DNA from: Silene latifolia
Taxonomy: Eukaryota; Streptophyta; Magnoliopsida; Caryophyllales; Caryophyllaceae
DNA: 64,000 nt
Assembly (NCBI RefSeq): GCF_048544455.1
Contig: NC_133536.1
Span: forward strand, 196,419,325 to 196,483,324
Reading direction: 5' to 3'
Part shown: piece after piece, positions 23,642 to 35,200 of the stretch
Position numbering within the stretch: position 1 is the stretch's first letter
How the letters are laid out: each line of letters starts with the position of its first letter
The notes under the pieces: generated by a model
The model's database searches: none
Seen by the model: the letters and a program-made list of their open reading frames with translations, nothing else
What the model was told of the DNA's origin: nothing
Position numbers and translations under genes: made by a program

Positions 23642-26600
23642 ATGGGTGAAAAACGTAAAAGAAGTCAAAAGAATAATGAGCCTGGTGATAATAAGCCTGG
23701 TGAGAGGGGTGCTACGAAGTGCAAGAGAGTCCTTGCAGCTATAGCCGCTAAACAAAGTAGTTCGAAATAACATGGAGTGAGATGGGTTTCCCCTCTTTGG
23801 TCCAAATGCGGGTCTTTTCTCCGCTTGGATTGGTGCTTGCACAAGACAGTTTGTGCCTATCCATTTAGATGATGTTAGAACTTTGAATCCAAAATTGGCG
23901 GAGTTATACTTGGCTCGTGTAAAGGAAGGCTTTATTATACCCGATAAAAGCCATGATGAGTATTTAATGCATAAGGCGGCGGATGTCCACGGCGGTGGAA
24001 GTGTGGCGTTGCTAGGGATTGGTTGTATGTGGACAAGGCAACGGGGAGATGCGTAAGAGCCCACCGGAAAACAAGTGTCCCACCATCAAGCAGAAGAATG
24101 GGATCTTTTCAAAAAGATGAGAACTACGAGAGAAGTTTCAAAGTTAAATATCCTCGCCTTTTAACGATTTACCTATCATTTTTTTAATTAATGAGTCCTT
24201 TATATAATCTTTTTATTATCTCATCTACTTGCGCTTTTATATAATTATTTGAAGGCCGTTAGCAAAAGAAATCGTGCTAACATTTCATGCAAGAAGGGGA
24301 AATTCTATGGTTCTCGAGGCGATTCTGAGAAAGATAGAAGAGGACCTCGTAAGTAGCATGCATTATTGCCCCGTGAGACTTTATTTTTTTAATCACACTT
24401 GGACTTGCATTGATACACATTTACGTGTATAAATGTTACCATGTTAATGTGTAGGTGGCAAAGGGAGTGAAAGAGGTGGATCGGCATGTAACTTATAAAC
24501 ATGGGCACACGCCTAAAGGATCCCGGTCGTCGCATGACAAATACGATGAGGAAGTTTTGGCCAACATAGTAAGCATTATTTTATTAAGACGAGTTCATTA
24601 CTAACTTTATTATTTTAGTCACAAATATAATTTGAAGTTTATTTAATATATTATAGGATAACGTATTGAAAGAGGTAGAAGAAGGGAAATTCACTCCCGG
24701 TGGGTCGTAATGACGTTCTTGCTAGAGCGATCGGCCGACCCGAACATCCAGGTCGTTTGAGGGGCGTCCCGTTACGGGTTGGAGTAACGAAATATTATGG
24801 GAAAACTGCCCGAGATAAAGAAGAAAAGGAAGACTAAGTCCGAGAACGCCGAGATGGTAACATTTATTCTATTATTTTCATTTAAGTTCAATTCACATGT
24901 TATTGTTGGGATAAAAATTGCTGACACATTACATTATTGGCAAGCAGCTTCAGTTAATGGCATCCGTACTACTAAAGCTAAATGCTGGAGGTAAGCTTTC
25001 CGAAGAAGAAGTGAAGATGATGGAGGATGTCATTTCTAAAGGGGGTAATAATAAGGTACAACAGATTGGTGAAGAGGCCGCTACTACCTTGGCAATACAT
25101 GAGAAGGAAGTATCGGTCAATGAGATTCGAAAGATCGTACCTAATAATGCTTCTAAAGTTGTAACAACTAAAGCCGATCAGGTACCTAATACTTCCTTAT
25201 TTTTCTTTTGTTTTTTTTTTTTGGGTAAGATCGGGGGTGTGTTCACCGCCAACTTCGACATGGTGCCATTGAATTGGTTAATTTTATTAGGTAAATAATG
25301 GGTCCGAAAAGGAGATGCAACTTGATGAGAAGACGGTGATGGAAAACAAAGATACATCCCCTTCAAGTCGGTTCCCTTTTTCGATAAGTATGCATGAAGT
25401 GTTTAATTAGTTAAATTTATATGAATCTTTGAAGTTTGTGCAAAAATCGGCCGAGACAGAAGCGTTTTTGCAAAATCTTTTGAATTTTGAAGCGTTTTTG
25501 CAAAGATATAATAATGTATGTGTATATTCTTCAAGCCGTAAACAAGAGGCCAGTTATTCTTGCTGACCCTAATAGAATCGAAAAGCCACCTGTGCGTGTT
25601 GGCCGGGTCTCGTAGAAAACAAATCAGCAGCGAATGAAATCGTAGTTCATGGCGAAAAACTTTTGCCGAATCATAGAATAGTAGAGATAACTACAATCAA
25701 TCCAGGCCATGAAAAATTTCCACCGCTGCTGTCCCGATTCGTGACGACATTACCATTCTGGGAGATGCGCTTGGAAGTTTCATCCAATGGCCTGATACTC
25801 ACATCTACTTGGCGAAGATATCTCCGCCGCCTCACTTTGAATGGAAAGCGAGTTGGGGTTAGAAGAAATACCTTTATATATATATATGTGTTACATTTTT
25901 AATTGTTGAATGTTTTTATATGTTAAATTTATATGTTATTTTTTTTTTTGTAGGGAACAAAAAAGGCGGCTTTGGCGGATAAGCCTAAGTCCACAGACAT
26001 GCCAACGACCTCGACTTCACAACAACTTGATGAGGTATGTATTTAATTAACTTCTCCATTTTTTTAAAAATTAACCTCGCTCCCTTTATTTATATTTTGT
26101 CTGTATTTATAAAAAGCATGGTAATTTTGTGTAGGGGACAAAATCAAAGACTAATTTTTTCCCGGACCAGAAAGTTATTAGGACTTTAAACTCCACACAA
26201 TATAAAGGGAAGGATTACATGCAAAAAGTAAGAACGGTGACGATGAAGAGACTGCATGAGGAGGCTGGCCATCGCATAGCCACCGAGCAATTGATAGTTA
26301 TTCCGCTCGAAGAGGATATTCTAGGGCCGAGCGCCAAGCACATGTATCATGGGATGTGCTAGCCGTATGGGTCAAGGCTTAGACCGATTGATGTCCAACA
26401 CATATTTGTTTGGATGAAGTAAGTTTCTTAATAAATAATTTCATAGTCTAATATTCTGACTACTAGATAGTGTTTTAAATACCGGAATTAATACCGTAAT
26501 AATGTAGGATATTGAAATTGAGAGTGATCCCCGAGAAGAATATTCCATCTGATCTATACGGATTCCTGTGCCCCTATGTTTTATCTTTATCTATTCCGGA

Positions 26601-27573
26601 TTTCACGTTCGAACAACGGGTAGATTATATTGCTCAGCAATTGGCGACAACCAAGAAGCTGATTTTTGGCGCTTATAATGAAAAAGGGTAATAAACAAAT
26701 TAATATTACGTTTCCCCCTACAATTGCATTTTCATACCTAATATATGTACTTGCATTAATAATGATGATGTCTCTTGATGTAGGACTCATTGGGTGCTAG
26801 CAGCCATCATGCCGACAAGGAATAAAGTTTTCTGGTTGGACTCTTTACATCATCAACCAAGCGAGACTTTTAAGCACTTGATTAATATGTAAGTTTATAA
26901 TACTGATTTATTTATAATAACATTTTCATTTTTTATTTATAGAAAAAAGCTCTTTCATATTTTTGCCCCTAAAAATTAGTTTCGCCTCCTTTTTTATTTT
27001 GTAAAAAAAGGGCCTTTAAGAAGAAAAGAGCAAACGAGCGGGATCAACCCACGGAAGATTCTCGATGTTGGCCCCGAATTTATTACGATAACAGGGGTAC
27101 GTGCTCAAATACAATAACATTAAGTGCAAAATCTGTGTTTAATACTAATTAATACAATACCTAAAGTTCAAGATTCTGATGTGAGCCTTCTCTCGTCTGT
27201 TTGTTTTTATGTAATAATAATAGGTCCCTCGCCAGCCGGATAGCATACAATGTGGATACTACGCTTGTCGGTTCATGTTGGAGATTATTAGGCGAAGATA
27301 TCTCGTTATTCCGAGAAAGGTTAGTAATAATTTAAACATGTGTTTATTACTTTTTTAAATTAGAGCTAATGTTGTCTTGCTTGCTATATATATATATATA
27401 TACCATGATGTTGCTAATGTTGTCTTGCTTGTTGCTATATATACCATAATGTCTTCTCTTTGTTTTTGCCGCAGATGCAATCGATCGACCACAACAGTTG
27501 AGCGAAGACTCAAGTGTAGATATAGACGAGGTAAGAGACATGTGGGGCAACTACGTCTTAGAATATATTAGCT
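23642..27573 (+). pseudogene. CACTA second gene: En/Spm-type protein with C-terminal Ulp1-like C48 protease domain
   Basis: About 14 exons are traceable by frame and GT-AG borders. The N-terminus is basic (MGEKRKRSQKNNEPGDNK); FGPNAGLFSAWIGACTRQF follows after a frameshift near 23768. Exons near 24255-24850 encode DRHVTYKHGHTPKGS and DVLARAIGRPEHPGR, wording typical of plant Ptta/En/Spm proteins (Transposase_24-like). GDALGSFIQWPDTH lies near 25770. The C-terminus has the Ulp1 cysteine-protease layout: THWVLA (His) near 26785, VFWLDSLH (Asp) near 26830 and DSIQCGYYACRFM (Gln/Cys) near 27240. The last exon ends ...GNYVLEYIS and a stop at about 27573. Breaks: stops near 24054, 24708 (TAA) and 26360 (TAG). 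Ulp1 proteins cleave SUMO; what this one did in a transposon is unknown. Confidence 0.82.
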
Positions 27574-27829
27574 AGAAATGCATATACTACGAGTTTAGAT
27601 CAACTTATTAGTAAATTTTTTGTTGAAGTTAGGGAATGATTAGTTCATATGTAAATTCAACTCCTTGTAAGTATATATATATATGATGCAGCTTCTGTTG
27701 TGGTTGAATTCACAATCTATTGAGTTCTGATGAACCAGTGTGATTTATTTATGTCTTTGTTGACATATGCGAGGTTTTGAATGATATGGCATGAAACAAA
27801 TTTATTTTTTCAAAACATTAGGAGTTTGT
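27574..27829 (+). other. CACTA 3' flank of gene 2, nothing recognised
   Basis: This AT-rich stretch with short TA repeats (near 27673) is probably 3' UTR. No motif was found. Confidence 0.4.
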
Positions 27830-28344
27830 AATAAAAACGGTTACTAAAAAAACCCGTTGTGAATACCTTTCACAACGGTTAATAAAAATAACACCGTTGT
27901 GAATGACATTCACAAATACCCGCGCATAATATTCAACAACAGGTTTTAATCGAAGAACCGTTGTTAAAAGTCTTCACAATTTTGGAGGTAAAATTACAAC
28001 AACGGGTATTAAACAAAGAACCGTTGTTACTTAAAATTTCAACAACGGGTATGTACCATAAACCCGTTGTCAAAAGACTTCCAAATTTTGGAGGGAAAGT
28101 TACAACAACGGTTTTACATACGACAACCGTTGTTATATTATTCCCTCCAAAATTTTGAAACACTTTCCACAACGGAGAACACCCAACAACAACGGCTTTT
28201 AACCGTGGTGAATACTTTAGACAACGGTTTCACTAAATAAGCAAACCGTTGTAAATACCTTCTACAACGGCCGCTTTAACAACTTCCGCTTTTTTATTTT
28301 ACAACGGTTTTTACCCGTTGTTATAGGCTGTATCTGTAGTAGTG
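27830..28344 (+). repeat. CACTA right subterminal repeat array
   Basis: About 18 ACAACGG/CCGTTGT motifs lie in 500 bp, arranged largely as consecutive inverted pairs 10-16 bases apart. Short ORFs on both strands here are by-products of the array. Confidence 0.9.
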
Positions 28345-29246
28345 AAAGCTGACAGTTAAACCAGAAGCAGTTATTAACTTCCCTACAGATAATAAATTTT
28401 GTCTAAAATCAGGCAAGAACAACACATGGTGCAATCTTATTCTGTCTGTTAATTGAACCTGACCAGCATGGTAAACAACTTTAACTGAACCATCGGGTAA
28501 TGCAACATACATAGGTCTATCTAATGTGTTAACATTTTGCAGCAAAGAAGCATTAGAAGTCATCTGGTCAGATGCACCTGTGTCAACTATCCAATCTAGC
28601 TTATGAGACAAAACATTAACAACATTAGCATGAGAATAAGGAGATGTACCTGCAAAATTAACAGAAGACTTCAAGGAACCAGCAGAAGAAGTATCAGAAA
28701 TAGCTTGCATTACTTTAGCTACAACAGAATCAACAATACCCTAAACCATGTCATTGTTGGGGTGAAAACCACCAAAATTAGAAGCATTATTGACTTGATT
28801 ACCAGAGAACCCATGAGAATAAGAAGAAGATCCAGCTTGATTACCAGAAAACCCATGAGAACAGGAAGAGGACCCAACATGATCAAAGGGAGTAGCTTGG
28901 TACATAGAGTCCTGATCAAATTCCAAGGCTTCAACATGATTAACATTCCTTTGGTAAACATTGGATTTACTTTTTCCCTTGCCTTTCTTCATGAGGAAAG
29001 CCTTGTACTTATAGCAATGCTCTTGGATATGCCCCTTAATATTGCAAAAGTACATGTCTTAAGCTTGTAACAATCCTCAACAACATGATTAAGCTTTCCA
29101 CAATGAGAACAACCTTGGACCACATCCTCTGACTCAACATCCTTAGGACGTTTCTTGCTTGCATCAACAGTATTATATGAAATCTGTAGAGGACGTTTCT
29201 TGACAGCATATGCAGCAGAATCCACCAGAAAACCACTTGCAGTTGC
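28345..29246 (-). pseudogene. Copia B gag end and protease
   Basis: Read from 29246 down: the gag C-terminal part with two CCHC zinc knuckles (CSHCGKLNHVVEDC near 29100; the second, CNIKGHIQEHC near 29020, lies in another frame, so a 1-base frameshift separates them), a Ser/Gly-rich linker with near-repeated GFSGNQ segments (28790-28860), a stop near 28741, then the protease DWIVDTGASDQM near 28590 and LLSVGKL. It joins integrase across the CACTA insertion. Upstream it joins gag (38018) across copia C. Confidence 0.9.
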
Positions 29247-30223
29247 TGTTGGAGCTTGTGTCCTCCACAAATTAGTGTGATAACATTTGTAAATCTCTTA
29301 CAGGTTCACAAGGGTATACTTCGTATATTTAATCAGTTTATTAACGTTTACCTAATAACGGTTGGCTTGCTAGAAAGTTTGACGTTATTATCATACAGAT
29401 GGCGGTGATCAACTGGTCCCTAAAGGTCACACCTATAGGATGTGTTTGAGAGATGTGGTTATAGAAATATGATCACATTGATGCCTAATATGACTAAACA
29501 GTTAGTCAAGGTGTTGATGAGACAATTATATAATGAAGATTAAATAATATTAGTTGAGACGAATTAACTGTGAATTCGTAAATTAAATATAATAAGTTAT
29601 ATTTAATTAAATGTATGTAATGTTAGTTTGGACGAATTAATCTGTTAATTCGTAATTAAATGTAATCAGTTATATTTAATATCAACAAGATGAATGTGTC
29701 ATAGTGGTAATAGTGAGGGTACACAAACCAAGAGGTCATGGGTTCGATCCTTACTAGATGACAATTTAACACATTTTATACATTTTTGGAATAAAAAAAA
29801 ATAAGGAGATCATACTCCTTATTTCGGTTATATGGGCCGAATTAGGGAAGATAATATCTCCCTTATTCACTCCCATTTTTCGGTTACAATAAGAGACAAA
29901 GGGGGATCATTTTCGAGGAACCCTAATTCTCTTTTAACCTAATCTCTCCACTCATCAGAAAAACACAAAAACAACCTAAATTTTTACAGAAAATTTAGAT
30001 CGATTCTAGCATTATCAAAGGGCATATCTCATATCGTCTTGGGTGTAACTAATAGGCGAATATCTATTTTGATATTGTTCTTAGGCCGTATTTACTAGGA
30101 CCGAAGGTTATTTCCGAATCCTTTACTTTTGTTTATGTAATTTTATTTTATGACTAATGATCATCTTCATTAAATTCGTTATAATCCTTGAACTTAAAGG
30201 GATTCATACAGATAAATCCCACA
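29247..30223 (+). repeat. 5' LTR of copia C
   Basis: It runs from TGTTGGAGCTTGTG to AAATCCCACA. AGGTCACACCTATAGGATG at about 29424-29442 also occurs in the LTR of copia D at nearly the same offset. A SINE-like segment lies near 29690-29800. Confidence 0.95.
29690..29800 (+). other. tRNA/SINE-like Pol III box region inside copia C 5' LTR
   Basis: The sequence has CATAGTGGTAATAGTGAGGG, resembling an A box, and GGTTCGATCC, a near-perfect B box, about 35 bases later, followed by ACTAGATGACA and an A-rich run. This is the head layout of plant tRNA-derived SINEs. The 3' LTR has the same segment near 37490-37600, with the B box changed to GGTGCGATCC. It is too short and irregular for a tRNA gene. 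Confidence 0.5.
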
Positions 30224-30225
30224 AG

Positions 30226-30238
30226 TGGTATCAGAGCC
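30226..30238 (+). other. Copia C primer-binding site
   Basis: TGGTATCAGAGCC, complementary to the 3' end of initiator methionine tRNA, lies two bases after the LTR end. Confidence 0.93.
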
Positions 30239-32243
30239 AAAGCCACGAATTTTAATTTTGATGATTTTCATAAAAATTGTATGTAAACAATGAGGAATTT
30301 CGAAAAAAAATTAGGGTGTTTCGGCTGGAATTTTTTTTGCCGAGTAGAATTTTTTTTCGGCCTGTTTTCGTTTTTTTCTTTTGCTTGATGATTTATTTCC
30401 AATTTCATTTTTCATATCATTTTTTTAATCAGTTAAAATTATCATATGAAGAATTGGTAGATTTTGATTTAATGCAGATTAAGTTAAAAATGCAAATAGA
30501 ATCGTCATGTCGATGATATAAGAACTTGTTTTTGCTATATAGTTTTAGCATATACGATTAATCATGTTTATTAATTCATTTGCTAAATCATGTTCTAATA
30601 GCAACTGTAAACTTTTTCTTCATCGATTTTTGTATTAGGGCTTTTTGCCGCAAAAGAAAAAATTTTGACGGCTTATTTTTTTTTAGGGTTTGCCGTGAGC
30701 CCAAGAAGAAAAAAAAATTCTGTTTTTTTTTTGTTTGTTTTTTTCTGATGTCGAAAAAAAATAATAATAATTACAAAAGTTTTTTCTCGTTTTTGCCATA
30801 TTGCCGAATTGGAAAAACATTTGGGCTGTTTTTTTTTCATTCCAGCCGTGAGTAGCTGGGTTTATAAAAAAAAAAAAAAATTCCTGTTTTTTTTTTTCAT
30901 TTTTGCCGAGACCCAAAAGGAAGGAAAAAAAAGGGTTTTTAATTTTGTTTTGATTTTGGCCAATTAGTTATTGTGAAACGGTTCACAATTAAAAGATACC
31001 GAATTATTTTAAAGCATTTTAAAATTTTGACGGATTGAATTCATATTACAAGTTTAATATGGATTAAGAATGAAATTAATGTGATTAATTGAAGAATTGT
31101 CACTTAATTTGATTTAAATAGGTGGTTTGGATAAATTAATCAACATAATTAAGGAATTGTGTCATGTATGTTTAATTTATTTTAGTTGATGCATTTTATT
31201 TTAATTTTGTTGAATGAATCGATTGAATGAATTTAATTTACGTATTTTGACAATTTGTAATACTTAGTGTGGCCTTAGTCAAATTATGTTTTCGTAATGA
31301 AGGAAACATGATTTTTATGTAATTATGAGATCTCGAATCTCCTTTATTTTTCTTTAGTTTTTGGGTTTTGAAATTAGAATGTAATAAATAGGTTTATTAT
31401 GTAAATTTTATTTATTGTATTTTTCAAAAGAAGACTAAAGATGGAGATTGGAGCTCACTCCCGCTACATGGATCAAGATGGAACATCAAGACAAGCTTCT
31501 CGGGTCCAAGGATGGATTCCAAACTTGTATTTATTGTTCATTTTGATAGGATAGGCCACGCTAGGACTTTTATTGTTTTTACGTTTTCATTCTTATTGCT
31601 TTTCATTCACATGATAGTTTATGCATCATATTCCGCCTAAAACCAAACCACCTACTACTAAAATGCATGAAAATTGACTCATATAGGTTGTATGTTAGTT
31701 TTCATGGACATACAGATGTCACAGACTTTTAAGCCATTACCTTAGTTTATTCATTCTCGCATGCTAGATATTAGTTCACTTAAAATGAATTAAAATAAAG
31801 TTGATGGGATCTTCCTCTAAAACGGAAATTGAGATTAGTCTTTATAAGGGCAAACAACTATGAATCCCTTTTTCGTCGGTAGGCATAATATGACCCCTTC
31901 TACATTGGGTAAGTAGTTGTGTTGACTTAGTTTACCTCAACATCATAGTCCGAAGAGTTTCTCGTGATTATGATGGAATAAATATAGAATTTACAGAAAT
32001 TTATCGACCAAGAATTCTAACGGTAGAATTAGCTAAAAGGTTAGCTTATCAATTTACAGATAATTGAGTCTTGGGATCATTTATATAATTCTTGAGGGAG
32101 GTCAATTGTATAAATGTTTTGAGTCTTCGCGTTATGACAATAGTTCATTAGACTTAAAAATATAAACGATGCACATGCTTATTATTTTAATTCTTCTTCT
32201 CGCAGTGTAGAACACGTTTATTTTGATAATACTGTTACAACAA
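30239..32243 (+). other. Copia C 5' leader, no gene
   Basis: Two kilobases of untranslated leader. 30300-30950 is dominated by T and A homopolymers broken by GCCG/GCCGAG words, probably slippage-prone DNA. ORFs of 77-91 codons there are low-complexity. The rest is AT-rich with no motif recognised. Confidence 0.6.
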
Positions 32244-35200
32244 ATGGCTGTAAATAACGAAATCCCAATGCCGAGTGTCACACTTGGACGCGAATCCTGG
32301 CTGAAAATATTCATGGACCAAATGAATCGGTTCACACGTCCCAAAAACGACGGGTCCAACTTTGCGGATCGGGAGGCGGCACTAAATGTCGCCATTGCTT
32401 GACGGTAAGCTCAAGTACTTAACTGAGCCAATACCGCCAAATCCAGGCCCAAATGCAAGAATCAATGATATTGATGCTTATAATGACTTCGCTATGGAAG
32501 CGGGTGCGATAAAGAATGTACTCATCTTTGCAATGGAAACCAATTTGCAGAGACGCTTCATTGCCCAGGGTGCAAACAAGATTTTCACCACGCTCACTAA
32601 CGAATTCTCAAAAGCACCGAGGATCGTTACATATGAGCATACATGTCGCTTCTTTGATGCGAAACTCCAAAAGGGCCAACCGGTTAGCCCACACATTCTT
32701 CACATGATTGAGAATGTCGAGAAGTTGGAGTCACTTAATTGCAAAATCAGTGAGAGCATTGTCATTGACCGAATGCTTCATTCTCTTCATGATGGTTTTG
32801 CCCTTTTCAGGGCAAACTACTACATGAATGACTTGAAAAAGAGTCCTCATGAGCTATACTCCCTTCTCGTACAGACCGAGAAGGATATGAAATTGAGTGG
32901 GAGCATGAAGCAGGATGTTCTCACGATTTCCAATAAAAGTAAGGGTAAGGGCAAGGCGAATGACGACCTAGCTGTAGGTAAGCCAAAGTTTAAAAAGCCA
33001 GGAAACGGTAAGAGTGCGCCTGGTGAGACTAGTGGCTCACAGGGCAAGGCAAAGAGCAAGGGCGGTGACATAGAGTGCCACCATTGTCACAAGACTGGAC
33101 ATTGGAGGAGGAACTGTCCCGTTTACCGTGAGGACATCAAAGAAGGCCGCGTCATTCCTGTTGGTATGTCATCTTATATTCATATGATTGAGATTAACCA
33201 TGCAAGTTTCGGAACTTGGGTACTTGATACTGGTTGTGGTTCTCATCTGTGTAATCATTTGCAGGGCCTAAGGAACATCATACCTCTCGAAAAAGGTGAT
33301 GTGGACCTGCGAGTCGAGAATGGAGCACGAGTTGCTGCTGTCTCGAAGGGAACATATGTAATCCAACTCCCTAGTGGTTTTCGATTATTTTTAAATAATC
33401 ATTACTATGTACCCAGTTTGTCTAAGAACATTATTTCTGTTTCCGTATTTGCTAAAGACGGTTTTGCATTTTCAATAAAGGATAATAGCTGTATTTTCTC
33501 TTTCAATGAAATGATTTATGGCAAAGCAGTTTCCATGAATGGAATTTACATCTTAGACCAAACCACGGATATATTACACGTGAATAATAAGAAAATAAAG
33601 GTTGGTGACAAAGATCAAACCTATCTATGGCATTGTCGAATGGGACACATAAATGAGAAACGCGTGAAGAAACTTGTCGATAATGGGACTATTCCCGCAT
33701 TCGATTTTTCTACATATGGCACGTGTGAATCATGTCTCATTGGCAAGATGACTCGAATTTCCTTCAAAGGTGTTGGAATGCGCGCTAGTGACCTATTAGG
33801 ACTCATACATACTGATGTTTGTGGACCTATGTCAATTACCGCTAGAGATGGCTATAGATATTTTATCACTTTCACGGACGATTTGAGTAGATATGGATAT
33901 GTCTACTTAATGAAGTATAAAAGTGAGTCCATTGAGAAATTCAAGGAATACCAGAACAGGGTACAGAACCAACTGGGTAAAAAGGTTAAAGCACTCCGTT
34001 CAGATCGGGGTGGCGAATATCTTTCAAATGAGTTTGATCAACACCTTAAAGACTGTGGAATAGTTCTACAGTTAACTCCACCTGGAACACCTCAATTGAA
34101 TGGTGTGTCCTAACGGAGAAATCGAACCTTACTCGATATGGTTCGATCCATGATGAGTCACACAGTAGTGCCTGATTCATTATGGGGTTATGCTCTTTTG
34201 TCAGCTGTTCTCATACTTAACCGAAGTCCGACTAAAGATGTCGACAAGACTCCATATGAAATGTGGAAGGGAACGGTCCCTAATTTGTCCTTTATTCGGG
34301 TTTGGGGCTGCGAGGCTTATGTCAAGTGGAGACACGAGGATAAGCTTGGCCCGCGATCGGTCAAGACATACTTTATAGGTTATCCAAAAGGAACATTTGG
34401 TCATTACTTCTATTCGCCTACCGAACATCGAGTTTTTGTTGCGGCTAGTGCGACGTTCTTAGAGAAATAATTTCTCAAGAACAAGACGAGTAATAGAACC
34501 TTCGAGCTGTCGGTGATTCCAGAACCAACAACCGAGGAACGGATGGAGGAAGTTGTTCCTCCAACTGATGATACGGTTAATATTCCTGAGGAACCTAGGA
34601 GGTCGGGTAGAGTCTCTCATCCTCCGGACAGATACATTGGTATGGTCGAGGAGAATGACGTTTTACTCCTAGAGAGTAATGAACCCGTTACCTATAAAAG
34701 TGCTATGACCTGTTCCGACTCAAAGCTATGGCTCGAAGCCATGCAATCCGAGATGGACTCCATGTATGAGAATGACGTTTGGGATCTAGTTGATTTACCT
34801 AATATGGTAAAACCTCTACAGTGCAAATGGCTTTACAAGATAAAGCGTTCTGTAGACACGCAACCAGATACCTATAAGGCACGACTTGTGGCAAAAGGTT
34901 TCACTCAAGTGCACGGATTGCATTATGATGAGAGTTTTTCACCTGTAGTCAAGCTACGTTCCATTCGGATAATCTTAGCGATTGCCGCATTTCATGATTA
35001 TGAAATTTGGCAAATGGATGTGAAAACTGCCTTCTTAAACGGTTATTTGGAGGAAGAGTTGTACATGGTGCAACCCGAAGGTTTCATAGATCCTGAACAT
35101 CCTAAGAAAGTATGCAAGCTTAAGCGTTCCATTTTTGGACTTAAGCAAGCTTCTCGGAGTTGGAATCATCGTTTCGACCAGGTGATAAAAGAGTATGGTT

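Larger units (their letters stand above)
18757..28344 (+). mobile_element. CACTA (EnSpm) DNA transposon with transposase and Ulp1-type gene
   Basis: The ends are CACTACTACAAATACAG at left and CTGTATCTGTAGTAGTG at right, inverted over about 17 bp with one mismatch. AAA at 18754-18756 and 28345-28347 is the 3-bp target duplication, and removing the element rejoins the copia B frame between SGLTVSF and LASKCIF. At 9,588 bp it carries a TNPD-like transposase gene (19426-22729) and a second multi-exon gene (23642-27573), both on the plus strand, with arrays of ACAACGG/CCGTTGT repeats at each end and between the genes. Stops and frameshifts indicate that it is no longer autonomous. Confidence 0.95.

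Noticed and set aside
23618-24064. 148-codon minus-strand ORF in the CACTA second gene
   Set aside because: The opposite strand carries the FGPNAGLFSAWIG-type coding exon; this is its shadow.
27933-28172. Overlapping ORFs on both strands in the CACTA right end
   Set aside because: They are made by the inverted ACAACGG/CCGTTGT array; no protein-like composition.
18757-28344. CRISPR-like array suggested by the regularly spaced ACAACGG motifs
   Set aside because: Motifs are too short, alternate in orientation and lie at CACTA ends in a plant genome.
29690-29800. A tRNA gene in the copia C LTR
   Set aside because: Only A- and B-box-like segments fit; no complete cloverleaf or acceptor stem could be built.
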